Below are positions 48,895 to 57,149 of a DNA stretch of 64,000 nt, one piece after another. The stretch comes from Kineosporia succinea. Its GTDB lineage: Bacteria; Actinomycetota; Actinomycetes; Actinomycetales; Kineosporiaceae. The stretch spans positions 6,259,241 through 6,323,240 of the forward strand of contig NZ_JAUSQZ010000001.1 of NCBI RefSeq assembly GCF_030811555.1, read 5' to 3'. Under the pieces are notes generated by a model that saw only the letters and a program-made list of their open reading frames with translations, did no database searches and was not told the DNA's origin. Positions within the stretch are counted from its first letter, which is position 1; every line of letters begins with the position of its first letter. Both the position numbers and the translations under genes were made by a program.

Positions 48895-49361
48895 TACAGG
48901 CCCAGGTCGGACAGGCCCGGGTGGTCGGCGGGGCGCGGGCCGGAGAGGTCCCAGAAGAACATGCGCTGCGCCTCGGTGATCTCCAGGTCGTTGATGCTGG
49001 CGTGCCGTTCGGCCATCAGGCCCTCGGCGTCGAACTGCCAGTTCTCGTTGCCGTAGGCGCGGAACCACTGCCCGGCCTCCGAGCGCCACTCGTAGGCGAA
49101 GCGCACGGCGATCCGGTCGCCGCTGTGGGCCCAGAGTTCTTTGATGAGGCGGTATTCGTGCTCTGCGGCCCATTTGGTGGTGAGGAAGCCGACGATGGAC
49201 GCGCGTCCGGTCAGGAACGTCGAACGGTTGCGCCAGCGGCTGTCGGGGGTGTATGCGAGGGAGACGCGCTCGGGGTCGCGGCTGTTCCACGCGTCCTCGG
49301 CGAGACGGACCTTCTCGACGGCGGTTTCGTGGGTGAACGGGGGCAGGGGCGGACGGGACAC
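48894..49361 (-). CDS. NTF2-like (DUF1348) protein
   Basis: A 155-residue cone-fold protein of the nuclear-transport-factor-2-like superfamily, DUF1348 group: [60 protein letters not shown] and [20 protein letters not shown]. The family is often controlled by a neighbouring TetR gene; function is unknown but probably a small-molecule detoxifying or binding role. GTG at 49361 has GGAGGAA upstream. Transcribed from the twin-operator region. Confidence 0.87.
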   Translation of the reverse strand: MSRPPLPPFTHETAVEKVRLAEDAWNSRDPERVSLAYTPDSRWRNRSTFLTGRASIVGFLTTKWAAEHEYRLIKELWAHSGDRIAVRFAYEWRSEAGQWFRAYGNENWQFDAEGLMAERHASINDLEITEAQRMFFWDLSGPRPADHPGLSDLGL

Positions 49362-49384
49362 GGTTCCTCCGGAGGTTGTCGGTG

Positions 49385-49416
49385 TACTGAAAGGTACAGG
49401 CATTTACCGAACGGTA
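49385..49416 (-). promoter_or_regulatory. Twin TetR operators 20 bp apart
   Basis: TACCGAACGGTA (49405-49416) is a TACCG/CGGTA dyad with a 2-bp centre, and TACTGAAAGGTA (49385-49396) is a weaker copy, start to start 20 bp apart, i.e. two helical turns. They are 24-55 bp before the NTF2-like start. This fits a self-regulating TetR protein binding as two dimers. Confidence 0.7.
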
Positions 49417-49601
49417 CAAGGGGTTGAGGATCTGCTGGGTCATCCGACGAATGGCGGCCGGTGGGCGGTCCGGGTGGCCGGAAACATTTCTGTTCCAGGA
49501 TGTATCACTCCGGGTACGCGGGACATCACCCAGCGGTATCGTCGGGCCACGGGAGGGTTGCCGGTCCGTCGACGCGGTGATCCAGGGAATTCGGGGGGAT
49601 C

Positions 49602-52535
49602 GTGGACAGCGGTCGGTCAGCGGGATCCGGCGGGAAACCGGACAGGATGCCGGTGTTCAAGGGGGCTCGCCAGCTCCTGGAATGCCTGGAACGGCTGATC
49701 CAGCGGCCTCGCCGGCACGAGGCCCCGGTGCTCCGCGGGCGCCCCGGCCCGGTGCCCGGCGTCCCCCTCGTCTGCCTGAAACGCGCCGACGACTCCGGCG
49801 CCCTCGTCGACGGCCTGGCCCGCTACCTCAAGCACGCCGAACCCCGCCGCGTGCCGCACGCCGTGCACCGCGAGACCGCGGCCGCGCCCACCGCCTCCAC
49901 CGATCCGGCCGACCTGATCGCCGACCTGCTCCTGCCGATCGCCCGCGACCTGGCCGGCGGCGCCAACACGGTCAACGGCCGCGTGCGCTTCAGCCGGTTC
50001 GGCCTGGTGCACTGGCTGATCCGGCAGGATCTCGGCACCGACCGCCTCGACCCGCACGCCGTGCTCTTCCAGCGCCTGCGCGAACGTGACCTCGGCTGGT
50101 CGAAGTACACCACCCTGTTCTCCGACGAGGCCCCCGAACTGCTCGAGGCCCCGGTGGTGCGCTGGGCCCGGCTCGCCCGCGTCGTGCCGCCCCTGTGGTT
50201 CCGGGTGCGCCTGGGGGCCGGTCTGCCCGGTGTCGGCCGCGAGTACCGCTGGCTCCTGCGTCAGCCCTACCTCGACCCGCACAGTCCCGGCACCGTGCTC
50301 GGTTTCGCCGAACGCCTCACCCTCGAGCAGCGTCGCGACGAAGACCCCACCGACATCGCCCGCCTGCTCGTGCTGGCCTTCCTGACCGACCTCGCACACG
50401 CCTACCGCCGCCGGTTCTGGCGGGCCCGCGGCGCCCGGCGCACCAGCTACCCGGTCGTCCTGCTCGACGGCACCGGCGACGCCACCGGCCACGCCCAGCT
50501 CCTGCACCTCGTCAGCGAGGTCCGCAGTCACCCCCGGCACGCCTTCGACCCCCTCGTCCTGGTCGCCGCCGCGCAGGCCTTCCCGCCCGAGGCCACCCGC
50601 GGCGACGGTCAGCACAGCGCCGTCGTGCGCTGGGCCGCGTCCGAGGCCATCGACGGCTACGAGGCCTGGTGCCGCCGACCCGACCGCCCCGCCCGCACCC
50701 GCACCGACTGGTACCTGCCGGTCAGCATCCCGTCCGTCGAGCCGAAACCCGCCGCCGGCGCCGACGACGAGCAGTACGCCGCCCTGGCGCACGCCGCCGG
50801 CAACGCCCGGCGCTTCGAGGTCGCCGCGGCACCGCTGTGGGCCCGGCCCGCCGTCGCCCCGGTGATCGCCGCCGCGCTCGCCGTCGCGGTCCTGACCGGC
50901 GCGACCGCGGCCGGTGTCCCCGGTGTGCCGCAGGCTTTCGAGCTGCTCAGGCCCGGCCCGGGCGGGCCGGCGGCCACGGCCGGCCCCGCTGTGCTCCCCG
51001 CGGGGACCCCGACGCCGGGCTCCGCACCGGGCCCCTCGGGCCGGCCGGCGAAGAGCCAGCCGGCGCTGGACCCGAAGAAGGAGGGCCTGCCGGACTGCGT
51101 CAGCGACGAGACCGCGGGCCGGTTCGTGGAACTGGCCCGCGACGCGAACGGGGCGGTCTCGTGCATCGGGGTGGCGGGTCAGATCGGGGTGTTCGCCGAG
51201 AGCCGGGCCGGTATCTCCGAACTCGACGAGAAGTTCGCACAGATCAACGCCGAGGCCGACCGCCATCACCGGGAGGCACCGTCCCGCCGGGTCATCACGC
51301 TGGTCTACGTCAGTTCGTTCCTGGGCAATCAGCTCGACGACCCGGTCTCGCAGAAACTCGAGTCCGTGGGCTTCTTCTCCGCCGCGGCCGACTACAACCG
51401 GCAGCGTCAGGGCGATTCCAAGCCGATCGTCAAGGTGCTGTTCGCCAACGGGGGCGACGACCTGAGCCTGCACTCGCTGCTCGCCACCCAGCTCGAGAAG
51501 GCGCGGGACAAGGGCCGGCTCACCGCGGTGGTGGGTCTGGACGGCAGCACGGTGGCCACCCAGGAGCTGATCCAGGAACTCTCCGTGCGGCGGATACCGG
51601 TGGTCTCGGCGACGCTCACCGCCGACGGGCTGGGCAACGGCGCCGACAGCTACTTCTTCGTCGCCGCGCAGAACGCCGAGCAGGCGAGGCTCATCGGCCA
51701 GTACGCCCAGGAATGGTCCGCCGAGCGCATGCGGATCACGAAGGTGGTCGCCCCTCCCCGGGAGGTGGCGATCGTGTGCCCGGCCGACGGGAGCAACCTG
51801 TGGAGCAAGAGCCTGCTGGCCCGTCTGCGGGAGGAGTTCGGGAACCTCGGCTGGAACGTGGCCGTGTACGCGTACGTGCCCGACGACTACGACTCGGCGG
51901 GCGGGAACACCCCGGAGGCGATCCACGAGGCGTGCGGTGACGACGCCCGCTTCGACGAGAAGAACTCCGAGCCGGACGACGTGGCCAAGCAGCTGCGGGG
52001 CACACCGAACCGGCTGGTCGTGTTCGCCGGCCGGTGGCAGCCCTTCAACCTGTTCCTGAAGATCCGGGACTTCGACCTGCAGGTCATCGCCGCGGACGAC
52101 GTGTCGAGTGCGGTGGCACGCCGGTACGAGAACCCGGAGATCGACAACCGCACCTTCTCGTACGTGTCGCTGTCCTACTGCGGTGAGGGGGCCAGGGCCG
52201 AGAAGATGCCCTACGACGGGTATCTCAAGCTCGGTGACCTCGACGGCATCAACGCCCGCATCGACAGCCACGCCCCGCTGGCCCTGGCGGCGGCCCAGTC
52301 GGTGATCGACGCGGCCGCGGCGGCGCTGAAGGCCGGGCAGGAGCCGACTCCCGAGCAGGTGATGGCTCAGCTGAAGATCATGTCCCAGGACTTCGGGGGC
52401 CTCCCCGGGGCGCTCGACCCGGAGGAGGCCCTGGGGGACAAGGACATCTGCCGGATCAGCGTTCTGCAGGCCCGCGCCGACCGCCACGTCCAGGCCGACC
52501 CGCTCATGGAGCGCCGACGCAGCCGTCTCGAGTGA
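49602..52535 (+). CDS. Transmembrane protein: degenerate NTPase-like cytosolic domain plus extracellular solute-binding domain
   Basis: A 977-residue protein. Residues 1-410 are cytosolic and alpha/beta, resembling a STAND/AAA-type NTPase: VPLVCLKRADDSGALVDGLA (55-74) occupies the Walker A place but lacks the GxGK(S/T) loop, while YPVVLLDGTGD resembles Walker B. A single span lies at about 416-440 (VAPVIAAALAVAVLTGAT), followed by a Pro/Gly-rich linker, and residues 500-970 form a periplasmic binding-protein type 1 fold (VITLVYVSSFLGNQLDDPVS, VVGLDGSTVATQELIQELSV, IPVVSATLTADGLGNGADSY). GTG start with GGGGGG as SD. No known family with this layout was recalled. It looks like a receptor or sensor rather than a transporter. 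Confidence 0.75.
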   Translation: MDSGRSAGSGGKPDRMPVFKGARQLLECLERLIQRPRRHEAPVLRGRPGPVPGVPLVCLKRADDSGALVDGLARYLKHAEPRRVPHAVHRETAAAPTASTDPADLIADLLLPIARDLAGGANTVNGRVRFSRFGLVHWLIRQDLGTDRLDPHAVLFQRLRERDLGWSKYTTLFSDEAPELLEAPVVRWARLARVVPPLWFRVRLGAGLPGVGREYRWLLRQPYLDPHSPGTVLGFAERLTLEQRRDEDPTDIARLLVLAFLTDLAHAYRRRFWRARGARRTSYPVVLLDGTGDATGHAQLLHLVSEVRSHPRHAFDPLVLVAAAQAFPPEATRGDGQHSAVVRWAASEAIDGYEAWCRRPDRPARTRTDWYLPVSIPSVEPKPAAGADDEQYAALAHAAGNARRFEVAAAPLWARPAVAPVIAAALAVAVLTGATAAGVPGVPQAFELLRPGPGGPAATAGPAVLPAGTPTPGSAPGPSGRPAKSQPALDPKKEGLPDCVSDETAGRFVELARDANGAVSCIGVAGQIGVFAESRAGISELDEKFAQINAEADRHHREAPSRRVITLVYVSSFLGNQLDDPVSQKLESVGFFSAAADYNRQRQGDSKPIVKVLFANGGDDLSLHSLLATQLEKARDKGRLTAVVGLDGSTVATQELIQELSVRRIPVVSATLTADGLGNGADSYFFVAAQNAEQARLIGQYAQEWSAERMRITKVVAPPREVAIVCPADGSNLWSKSLLARLREEFGNLGWNVAVYAYVPDDYDSAGGNTPEAIHEACGDDARFDEKNSEPDDVAKQLRGTPNRLVVFAGRWQPFNLFLKIRDFDLQVIAADDVSSAVARRYENPEIDNRTFSYVSLSYCGEGARAEKMPYDGYLKLGDLDGINARIDSHAPLALAAAQSVIDAAAAALKAGQEPTPEQVMAQLKIMSQDFGGLPGALDPEEALGDKDICRISVLQARADRHVQADPLMERRRSRLE

Positions 52536-52560
52536 GACTGTCCCGTCCGCGCCCGCGTTC

Positions 52561-52601
52561 ACGCGGGACAGCGCGGGGCAGCGCGGGGCAGCGCGGGGAC
52601 G
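52561..52601 (+). repeat. Short tandem repeat of 10-bp unit GCGCGGGGCA
   Basis: About four copies of GCGCGGGGCA (first copy diverged) between the 977-residue receptor-like gene and the EndoU gene. The repeat is non-coding and G-rich on the plus strand. Confidence 0.7.
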
Positions 52602-52697
52602 GGGCCGATTCGGGGAACCCCAGAGGCTCTTGTTCCTGGCCTCGGGACCGATAGTCAGGAGGCAGCCCTCTGAGGCCTTCGGAAAGGGGTCGGTCCG

Positions 52698-53480
52698 ATG
52701 CTCACCAGCGCCACGCGTTCCAGCAGTTCGCACGACCACCCGGCTCGCCCCGCCTCACCGCACGCGACACCGGTCCTGCCGGGCTCGCGGGCGGCCGCGG
52801 CGAACGTCCAGGAGCTGCGGCGGATCGCCATGAACGCCTCCGTGTCCGGCATCGTGCTGCGGCGCCAACTCGAGACCTATGAACCGGGGCACAACCGGTA
52901 CACGAATCGGCAGATCGCGACCTTCGTCGAGGAGCTGCCGGGGGGCCAGACCCCGGCCGAGGCGGTGGCGCTGTTCCGGGCGCGGTTCCCCTACCAGGTC
53001 CACGACGATCTGGCCCGGATGCGGCGGATGCTGCGGGGGCTGCCCGATCGTGGCACGCCCCGGCCTGATCCGGCGGTGCCGGTGTTCAGGGCGTCCTTCG
53101 ACGGTCACCTGACCGGCGCCGACTTCGCCAACGGAGGCGCCGGATATCACGTCTACCGGGCCCAGACGCTGCCTGCGGGGGTGGCGGCGGTGAATCCCGA
53201 CCCCGCCTACGACGAGGGCGCGTACATCGGGAACGTCACCCGGGCACACGGGCCCCCGGTGCGGTCCACGTTCTTCCCCGACAGCTGGGACGTCGCGCGG
53301 GTGCGCCGCGAGATCGTCGACCACTGGCTGACCCTGAGGAACGTCCACGGCATCGTCCACGTGGTCCGACGAGGGGCCAATCGCGTGGCCATCGGCGTGA
53401 ACATCGTCGACGGGCAGATCGTCTCGGCATTCCCGGCCCACCGGGGAGCGGGCGGACGCTGGAGCACCGAGCCGCCGTGA
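52698..53480 (+). CDS. EndoU-type ribonuclease, stand-alone toxin-like protein
   Basis: A 260-residue protein without signal peptide. Residues about 132-255 resemble the bacterial EndoU nuclease fold: His137 (FDGHLTGADFANGG) and His151 (GGAGYHVYRAQ) give the spaced His pair, followed by the family block RSTFFPDSWDVARVRREIVD and the strand IGVNIVDGQIVSAFP. The N-terminal 130 residues (LRRIAMNASVSGIVLRRQLE, VEELPGGQTPAEAVALFRAR) are a separate helical region that could be a delivery or packaging module. EndoU domains are common toxins of contact-dependent and injected systems. No immunity gene was found next to it. Confidence 0.65.
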   Translation: MLTSATRSSSSHDHPARPASPHATPVLPGSRAAAANVQELRRIAMNASVSGIVLRRQLETYEPGHNRYTNRQIATFVEELPGGQTPAEAVALFRARFPYQVHDDLARMRRMLRGLPDRGTPRPDPAVPVFRASFDGHLTGADFANGGAGYHVYRAQTLPAGVAAVNPDPAYDEGAYIGNVTRAHGPPVRSTFFPDSWDVARVRREIVDHWLTLRNVHGIVHVVRRGANRVAIGVNIVDGQIVSAFPAHRGAGGRWSTEPP

Positions 53481-53512
53481 TCGAGGTGGATCCGCTCCGG
53501 AGCGGACCTGAT
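53480..53512. terminator. Palindromic terminator between convergent genes
   Basis: TCCGCTCCGGAGCGGA (53491-53506) is a perfect 16-bp palindrome flanked by the further pairing pieces GATCGAGG and CCTGATC. It lies between the EndoU gene and the FAD/Fe-S dehydrogenase gene. Confidence 0.55.
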
Positions 53513-53535
53513 CGCGCCCGCACCGTGAGGCACCG

Positions 53536-56355
53536 TCACCGCTCCTGGGCCAGCAACTCGGCCAGGTGCACCGAGGGCCGCTCGGCCAGGTCGGCGACCT
53601 GGGTGCGGCACGAGAACCCGTCGGCCAGCACCACCGCGTCGGGCTGGGCCGCGAGCGCCGGCATCAGGTTCTGCCCGGCCACGGCCACCGACACCTCGTA
53701 GTGCCCCCGCTCGACGCCGAAATTGCCTGCCAGACCGCAGCATCCGGCCAGTGTCGTCACGGTGGCGCCGGTACGCCCGAGCAGGACCTTGTCGGCGTTC
53801 CAGCCCAGCACGGCATGGTGGTGGCAGTGCGGCTGGACGACGATCGTGGTGCCGGTCAGGTCGGGCGGGTTCCAGCCCTCGGTGGTGCTCAGCAGTTCGG
53901 CCAGCGTCCTGGTGGACGCGGCGACCAGCCGGGCGTCGTCGGTGCCGAGGAGCTCGACGGCGTCCGAGCGCAGCACGGCGGTGCACGACGGCTCGATGCC
54001 CACGATCGGGATGCCCTCGCGGGCGGCGGCGGCTAGCTCGGTCACGGTCGCACCGAGGATCTTTCGCGCCGCGTCGAGCTGGCCGGTGGTGATCCAGGTC
54101 AGTCCGCAGCAGGTGCCCGCCGAGGGCAGGCGCGGCTCGTACCCGGCCTCGCGCAGCACCTTCACGGTGGCCTCGGCGACGGCGGGGGAGAACGCGTCCG
54201 AGAACGAGTCCACGAACAGCATCAGCGGCGTTCCCCCGGTCTGGGTGTCCTGGCGCGACCACCAGCGCCGGAACGGAGTCCGGGCGAATTCCGGCACCGA
54301 GCGGCGGGAATCGACCCCGGCGCCGAACAGGGCGATCTTCTTCAGGCCCGGCAGGGTCATGCCGAGGTTGGCCAGCCGGGGAACCCGGCCGGCCAGCCGG
54401 GCCCACCGCGGCAACCAGCCCAGCGTGTAGTGCGAGCGTGGCCGCACGCGTCCGGAGTACTTCTGGTGCAGGGCCTCGGACTTGTAGGTGGCCATGTCGA
54501 TGCCGGTCGGGCAGTCGGAGGCGCAGCCCTTGCACGACAGGCACAGGTCGAGGGAGTCGGCCACGGCCGGGTCGCGCCAGTGCAGGTCGCCGCGCACCAC
54601 GTCCTGCAGCACGCGGGCCCGGCCGCGCGTGGAGTCCTTCTCCTCGCGGGTGGCCAGGTACGAGGGGCACATGACGCCGCCGGAGGCCGAGTTGTCGGCG
54701 CGGCACTTGCCCACGCCGGTGCAGCGGTGCAGGGCCTGGGACAGGTCGCCGTTGTCGTGCTCGTAGAAGAACGCCAGGTCTTTCCGGTAGCTCACGCCGG
54801 CCGCGCGCACGTCGGCGTCGAACGGGTCCGGGTCGACGAGAACGCCCGGGTTGAGCAGGTTCCCGGGGTCGAAGGCCTGCTTGACGGCCTTGAACAGGTT
54901 GATGGCCTCGGGGGAGTACATCAGTGACAGCAGCTCGCCGCGGGCCCGGCCGTCACCGTGCTCGCCGGAGATCGAGCCCCCGAACTCGGCGACGAGACCG
55001 GCGGCGGCGGTGAGGAACTCGCGCAGGACGACCAGGCCGTCGGGCCGGTCGAGAGGGTAGTCCAGGCGCACGTGCATGCAGCCGTCGCCGAAGTGCCCGT
55101 ACGGTGCGGAGGTCATGCCGTGCTCGGCCACCAGGTCGTCGAAGCGGGCCAGGTAGGCGCCCAGCTTCTCCGGCGGCACCGCGGCGTCCTCGAGCCCGGG
55201 CCAGGCGGGCTTGCCCGAGGGGGCGCGCCCGGCCAGGCCGGCGCCGTCCTCGCGGATGCGCCAGAGCCGGGCCTGCACGGCGGGGTCCTGGATCACCTCG
55301 GACTCCAGGCCCAGTCCGGCCCGGGCCAGCGCGGTCGCGCGCTCGAGCACCTCGTCGCGGTCGTCCCCGGCGATCTCGACCAGCAGCCAGGCCCCGCCCT
55401 TGGGCATCGGCGGGATCGCGGCGTCACCCCGGCGGGCGCGCAGCACGCCGACGAGCCGCTCGTCCATGCCCTCGCAGGCGGTCGGGCTGAAGGTGACCAC
55501 GGTGGGCGCGGCCTCGCCGGCCGCGACGATGGTGCTGAAGCCGATGGCGACGACCACCCGGTGGGCCGGATCGGTCACCAGGCGCACGGTGGCCTCGGTG
55601 ATGACGCCCAGGGTGCCTTCCGAGCCGATCAGGGCCTGGCCGAGGTCGAAGCGCTCGGGCAGCAGGTGCTGCACGGCGTACCCGGACAGCTGGCGGCCGA
55701 AGAGGTCGAACTCGGTGCGCGCGGCTTTCAGGTGAGTGCCGGCGGCTTTCCGTAGGTCTTCGAGCAACTGGTCCGGCCCGTGCGCGTACGCGGCGCCGGT
55801 GCCGTCGTACCCGGTCTGCAGCGTCTCGCCGGAGGCCAGCAGGTGGGTCATGGCCACCACGTTGTCCGAGGTGCGGCCGTAGCCCAGCGCCCGGTTGCCG
55901 CAGGCGTTGTTGCCGATCATCCCGCCGATCGTGCAGCGCGGGTGGCTGGAGGGGTCGGGGCCGAAGCGGATGCCGTGGGGGAGCACGGCCTTCTGCAGGA
56001 CGGCGTGCACGGTGCCCGGCTCGACCCGGGCGGTGCGGGTGGCCGGGTCGACCTCGAGCACCCGGTTGAGGTGACGGCTGAAGTCGATGACGACGCCCCG
56101 GCCGATCGCGTTGCCGGCGATCGAGGTGCCGCCGCCGCGCGAGGTCAGGGGGACCCCGAGGGAGCGGGTGATCTCGAGCGTCCGGGCCACCTCGTCGACG
56201 TGGCGCGGACGCACGACGGCCAGCGGCGGGATCCGGTAGAGGGACGCGTCGGTGGCGTACATCGCCTTGGTGCCCGCGTCGTCGCGGACCTCGAGCCCGG
56301 CTGCCCGCAGGGCGCGCGAGACATCCAGGTCGGCGGAGGTGGCCATGCTCGTCAT
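53536..56355 (-). CDS. FAD-linked oxidase / Fe-S cluster fusion dehydrogenase (GlcD-GlpC type)
   Basis: A 939-residue fusion. Residues 1-540 form a FAD-binding PCMH/VAO-type dehydrogenase like D-lactate or 2-hydroxyacid dehydrogenases (PLTSRGGGTSIAGNAIGRGV, CTIGGMIGNNACGNRALGYG, SEGTLGVITEATVRLV). Residues about 560-640 hold Cys-rich Fe-S motifs (CTGVGKCRADNSASGGVMCP, CLSCKGCASDCPTGID) and the C-terminus two CCG-type heterodisulfide-reductase-like domains (AGTCCGLTW, AGCCGLAGNFG). It oxidises a 2-hydroxy acid and passes electrons onward. A leaderless ATG at 56355 was chosen; ATGs at 56364 and 56346 are alternatives. Confidence 0.9.
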   Translation of the reverse strand: MTSMATSADLDVSRALRAAGLEVRDDAGTKAMYATDASLYRIPPLAVVRPRHVDEVARTLEITRSLGVPLTSRGGGTSIAGNAIGRGVVIDFSRHLNRVLEVDPATRTARVEPGTVHAVLQKAVLPHGIRFGPDPSSHPRCTIGGMIGNNACGNRALGYGRTSDNVVAMTHLLASGETLQTGYDGTGAAYAHGPDQLLEDLRKAAGTHLKAARTEFDLFGRQLSGYAVQHLLPERFDLGQALIGSEGTLGVITEATVRLVTDPAHRVVVAIGFSTIVAAGEAAPTVVTFSPTACEGMDERLVGVLRARRGDAAIPPMPKGGAWLLVEIAGDDRDEVLERATALARAGLGLESEVIQDPAVQARLWRIREDGAGLAGRAPSGKPAWPGLEDAAVPPEKLGAYLARFDDLVAEHGMTSAPYGHFGDGCMHVRLDYPLDRPDGLVVLREFLTAAAGLVAEFGGSISGEHGDGRARGELLSLMYSPEAINLFKAVKQAFDPGNLLNPGVLVDPDPFDADVRAAGVSYRKDLAFFYEHDNGDLSQALHRCTGVGKCRADNSASGGVMCPSYLATREEKDSTRGRARVLQDVVRGDLHWRDPAVADSLDLCLSCKGCASDCPTGIDMATYKSEALHQKYSGRVRPRSHYTLGWLPRWARLAGRVPRLANLGMTLPGLKKIALFGAGVDSRRSVPEFARTPFRRWWSRQDTQTGGTPLMLFVDSFSDAFSPAVAEATVKVLREAGYEPRLPSAGTCCGLTWITTGQLDAARKILGATVTELAAAAREGIPIVGIEPSCTAVLRSDAVELLGTDDARLVAASTRTLAELLSTTEGWNPPDLTGTTIVVQPHCHHHAVLGWNADKVLLGRTGATVTTLAGCCGLAGNFGVERGHYEVSVAVAGQNLMPALAAQPDAVVLADGFSCRTQVADLAERPSVHLAELLAQER

Positions 56356-56393
56356 GAGTGGCATGTTACGACAGCTAGCATGTTACTCATGAC
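56351..56393. promoter_or_regulatory. Symmetric divergent leaderless promoters with repeated CATGTTAC
   Basis: The two start regions form an inverted repeat GTCATGAGT (56351-56359) / ACTCATGAC (56385-56393). CATGTTAC occurs twice in direct orientation (56362-56369 and 56379-56386), 17 bp apart. Plus: TAGCAT (56376-56381) is 7 nt before the GntR ATG at 56389. Minus: TAACAT (56368-56363) is exactly 7 nt before ATG 56355. Both transcripts may therefore start at their initiation codons. Confidence 0.6.
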
Positions 56394-57057
56394 GTCCTTG
56401 GCCGATCAGGTGGTCGCGACCCTCCGTCGGGGCATCCGCGACGGCGTGTACGTGCCGGGCGAGACGTACAGCGTGTACCAGCTGGCCGAGGCGATCGGCG
56501 TGTCGCGCAGCCCGGTGCGCGAGGCCATGGTGCGCCTGGCCGACGCCGGTCTGGTCGAGATCGCCCGCAACCGCGGCTTCCAGGTGGTGCTGCCCCAGGC
56601 CCGCGACCTGGCCGAGATCTTCGCGGTGCGGCTGGCGCTGGAGGTGCCCGCCGCCGGGCGGCTCGCCCGGGCGCCACACGACCCGACCGACCTGCTCGCC
56701 TGCCTCGACACCATGCAGAACGCGCACGACGACGAGCAGTTCTGGGCCGAGGACCGGCGCCTGCACCGGCTGATCCTGACCGGCGCCGGCAACCGCCGGG
56801 CGGCCCGCATCGTGGCCGAGCTGCGCGAGGTCACCAGCCTGCTGGGCGAGCCGACCGGCCGCACCCACGCCACGATCTGCGCCGAGCACCGGCCGATCGT
56901 CGAGGCGATCCGGACGGGTGACGTGCCGGGCGCCCGGGAGGCGATGCGGGCCCACCTGACATCGACGGGGCTGCTGCTCATGGCCAAGGTCGCCGGAGCG
57001 GCGCCGGAAGATCCGCAGACGCAGGCCATCTGGGAATCGGCGACGCTCACCGCGTAG
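56389..57057 (+). CDS. GntR-family regulator, FCD subfamily, divergent from the dehydrogenase
   Basis: A 222-residue regulator: winged helix (VATLRRGIRDGVYVPGETYS, VYQLAEAIGVSRSPVREAMV, RLADAGLVEIARNRGFQVVL) and FCD effector domain (AEIFAVRLALEVPAAGRLAR, DRRLHRLILTGAGNRRAARI, CAEHRPIVEAIRTGDVPGAR). The intergenic gap to the dehydrogenase is only 33 bp, containing a repeated CATGTTAC motif, so it almost certainly regulates that gene, in the manner of LldR-type regulators of lactate or glycolate oxidation. Confidence 0.88.
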   Translation: MTSLADQVVATLRRGIRDGVYVPGETYSVYQLAEAIGVSRSPVREAMVRLADAGLVEIARNRGFQVVLPQARDLAEIFAVRLALEVPAAGRLARAPHDPTDLLACLDTMQNAHDDEQFWAEDRRLHRLILTGAGNRRAARIVAELREVTSLLGEPTGRTHATICAEHRPIVEAIRTGDVPGAREAMRAHLTSTGLLLMAKVAGAAPEDPQTQAIWESATLTA

Positions 57058-57149
57058 CTGTATCAGCCGCGTCCCGGCGCACCTCCCTCTCTCGCGCCGA
57101 GGAAAAGGTGCCGGGCCGAGGCCCGAGGACGTGGGTGAGGGGATGCGCC

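Noticed and set aside
52561-52601. GCGCGGGGCA tandem repeat as a possible iteron/origin
   Set aside because: Only about four units, G/C-only, and no replication gene nearby.
49617-52739. A 1040-codon minus-strand frame opposite the receptor-like gene
   Set aside because: Val/Gly/Arg-rich with no recognisable motif, and it mirrors the codon phase of the plus-strand gene, as is typical of long antisense frames in high-GC DNA.
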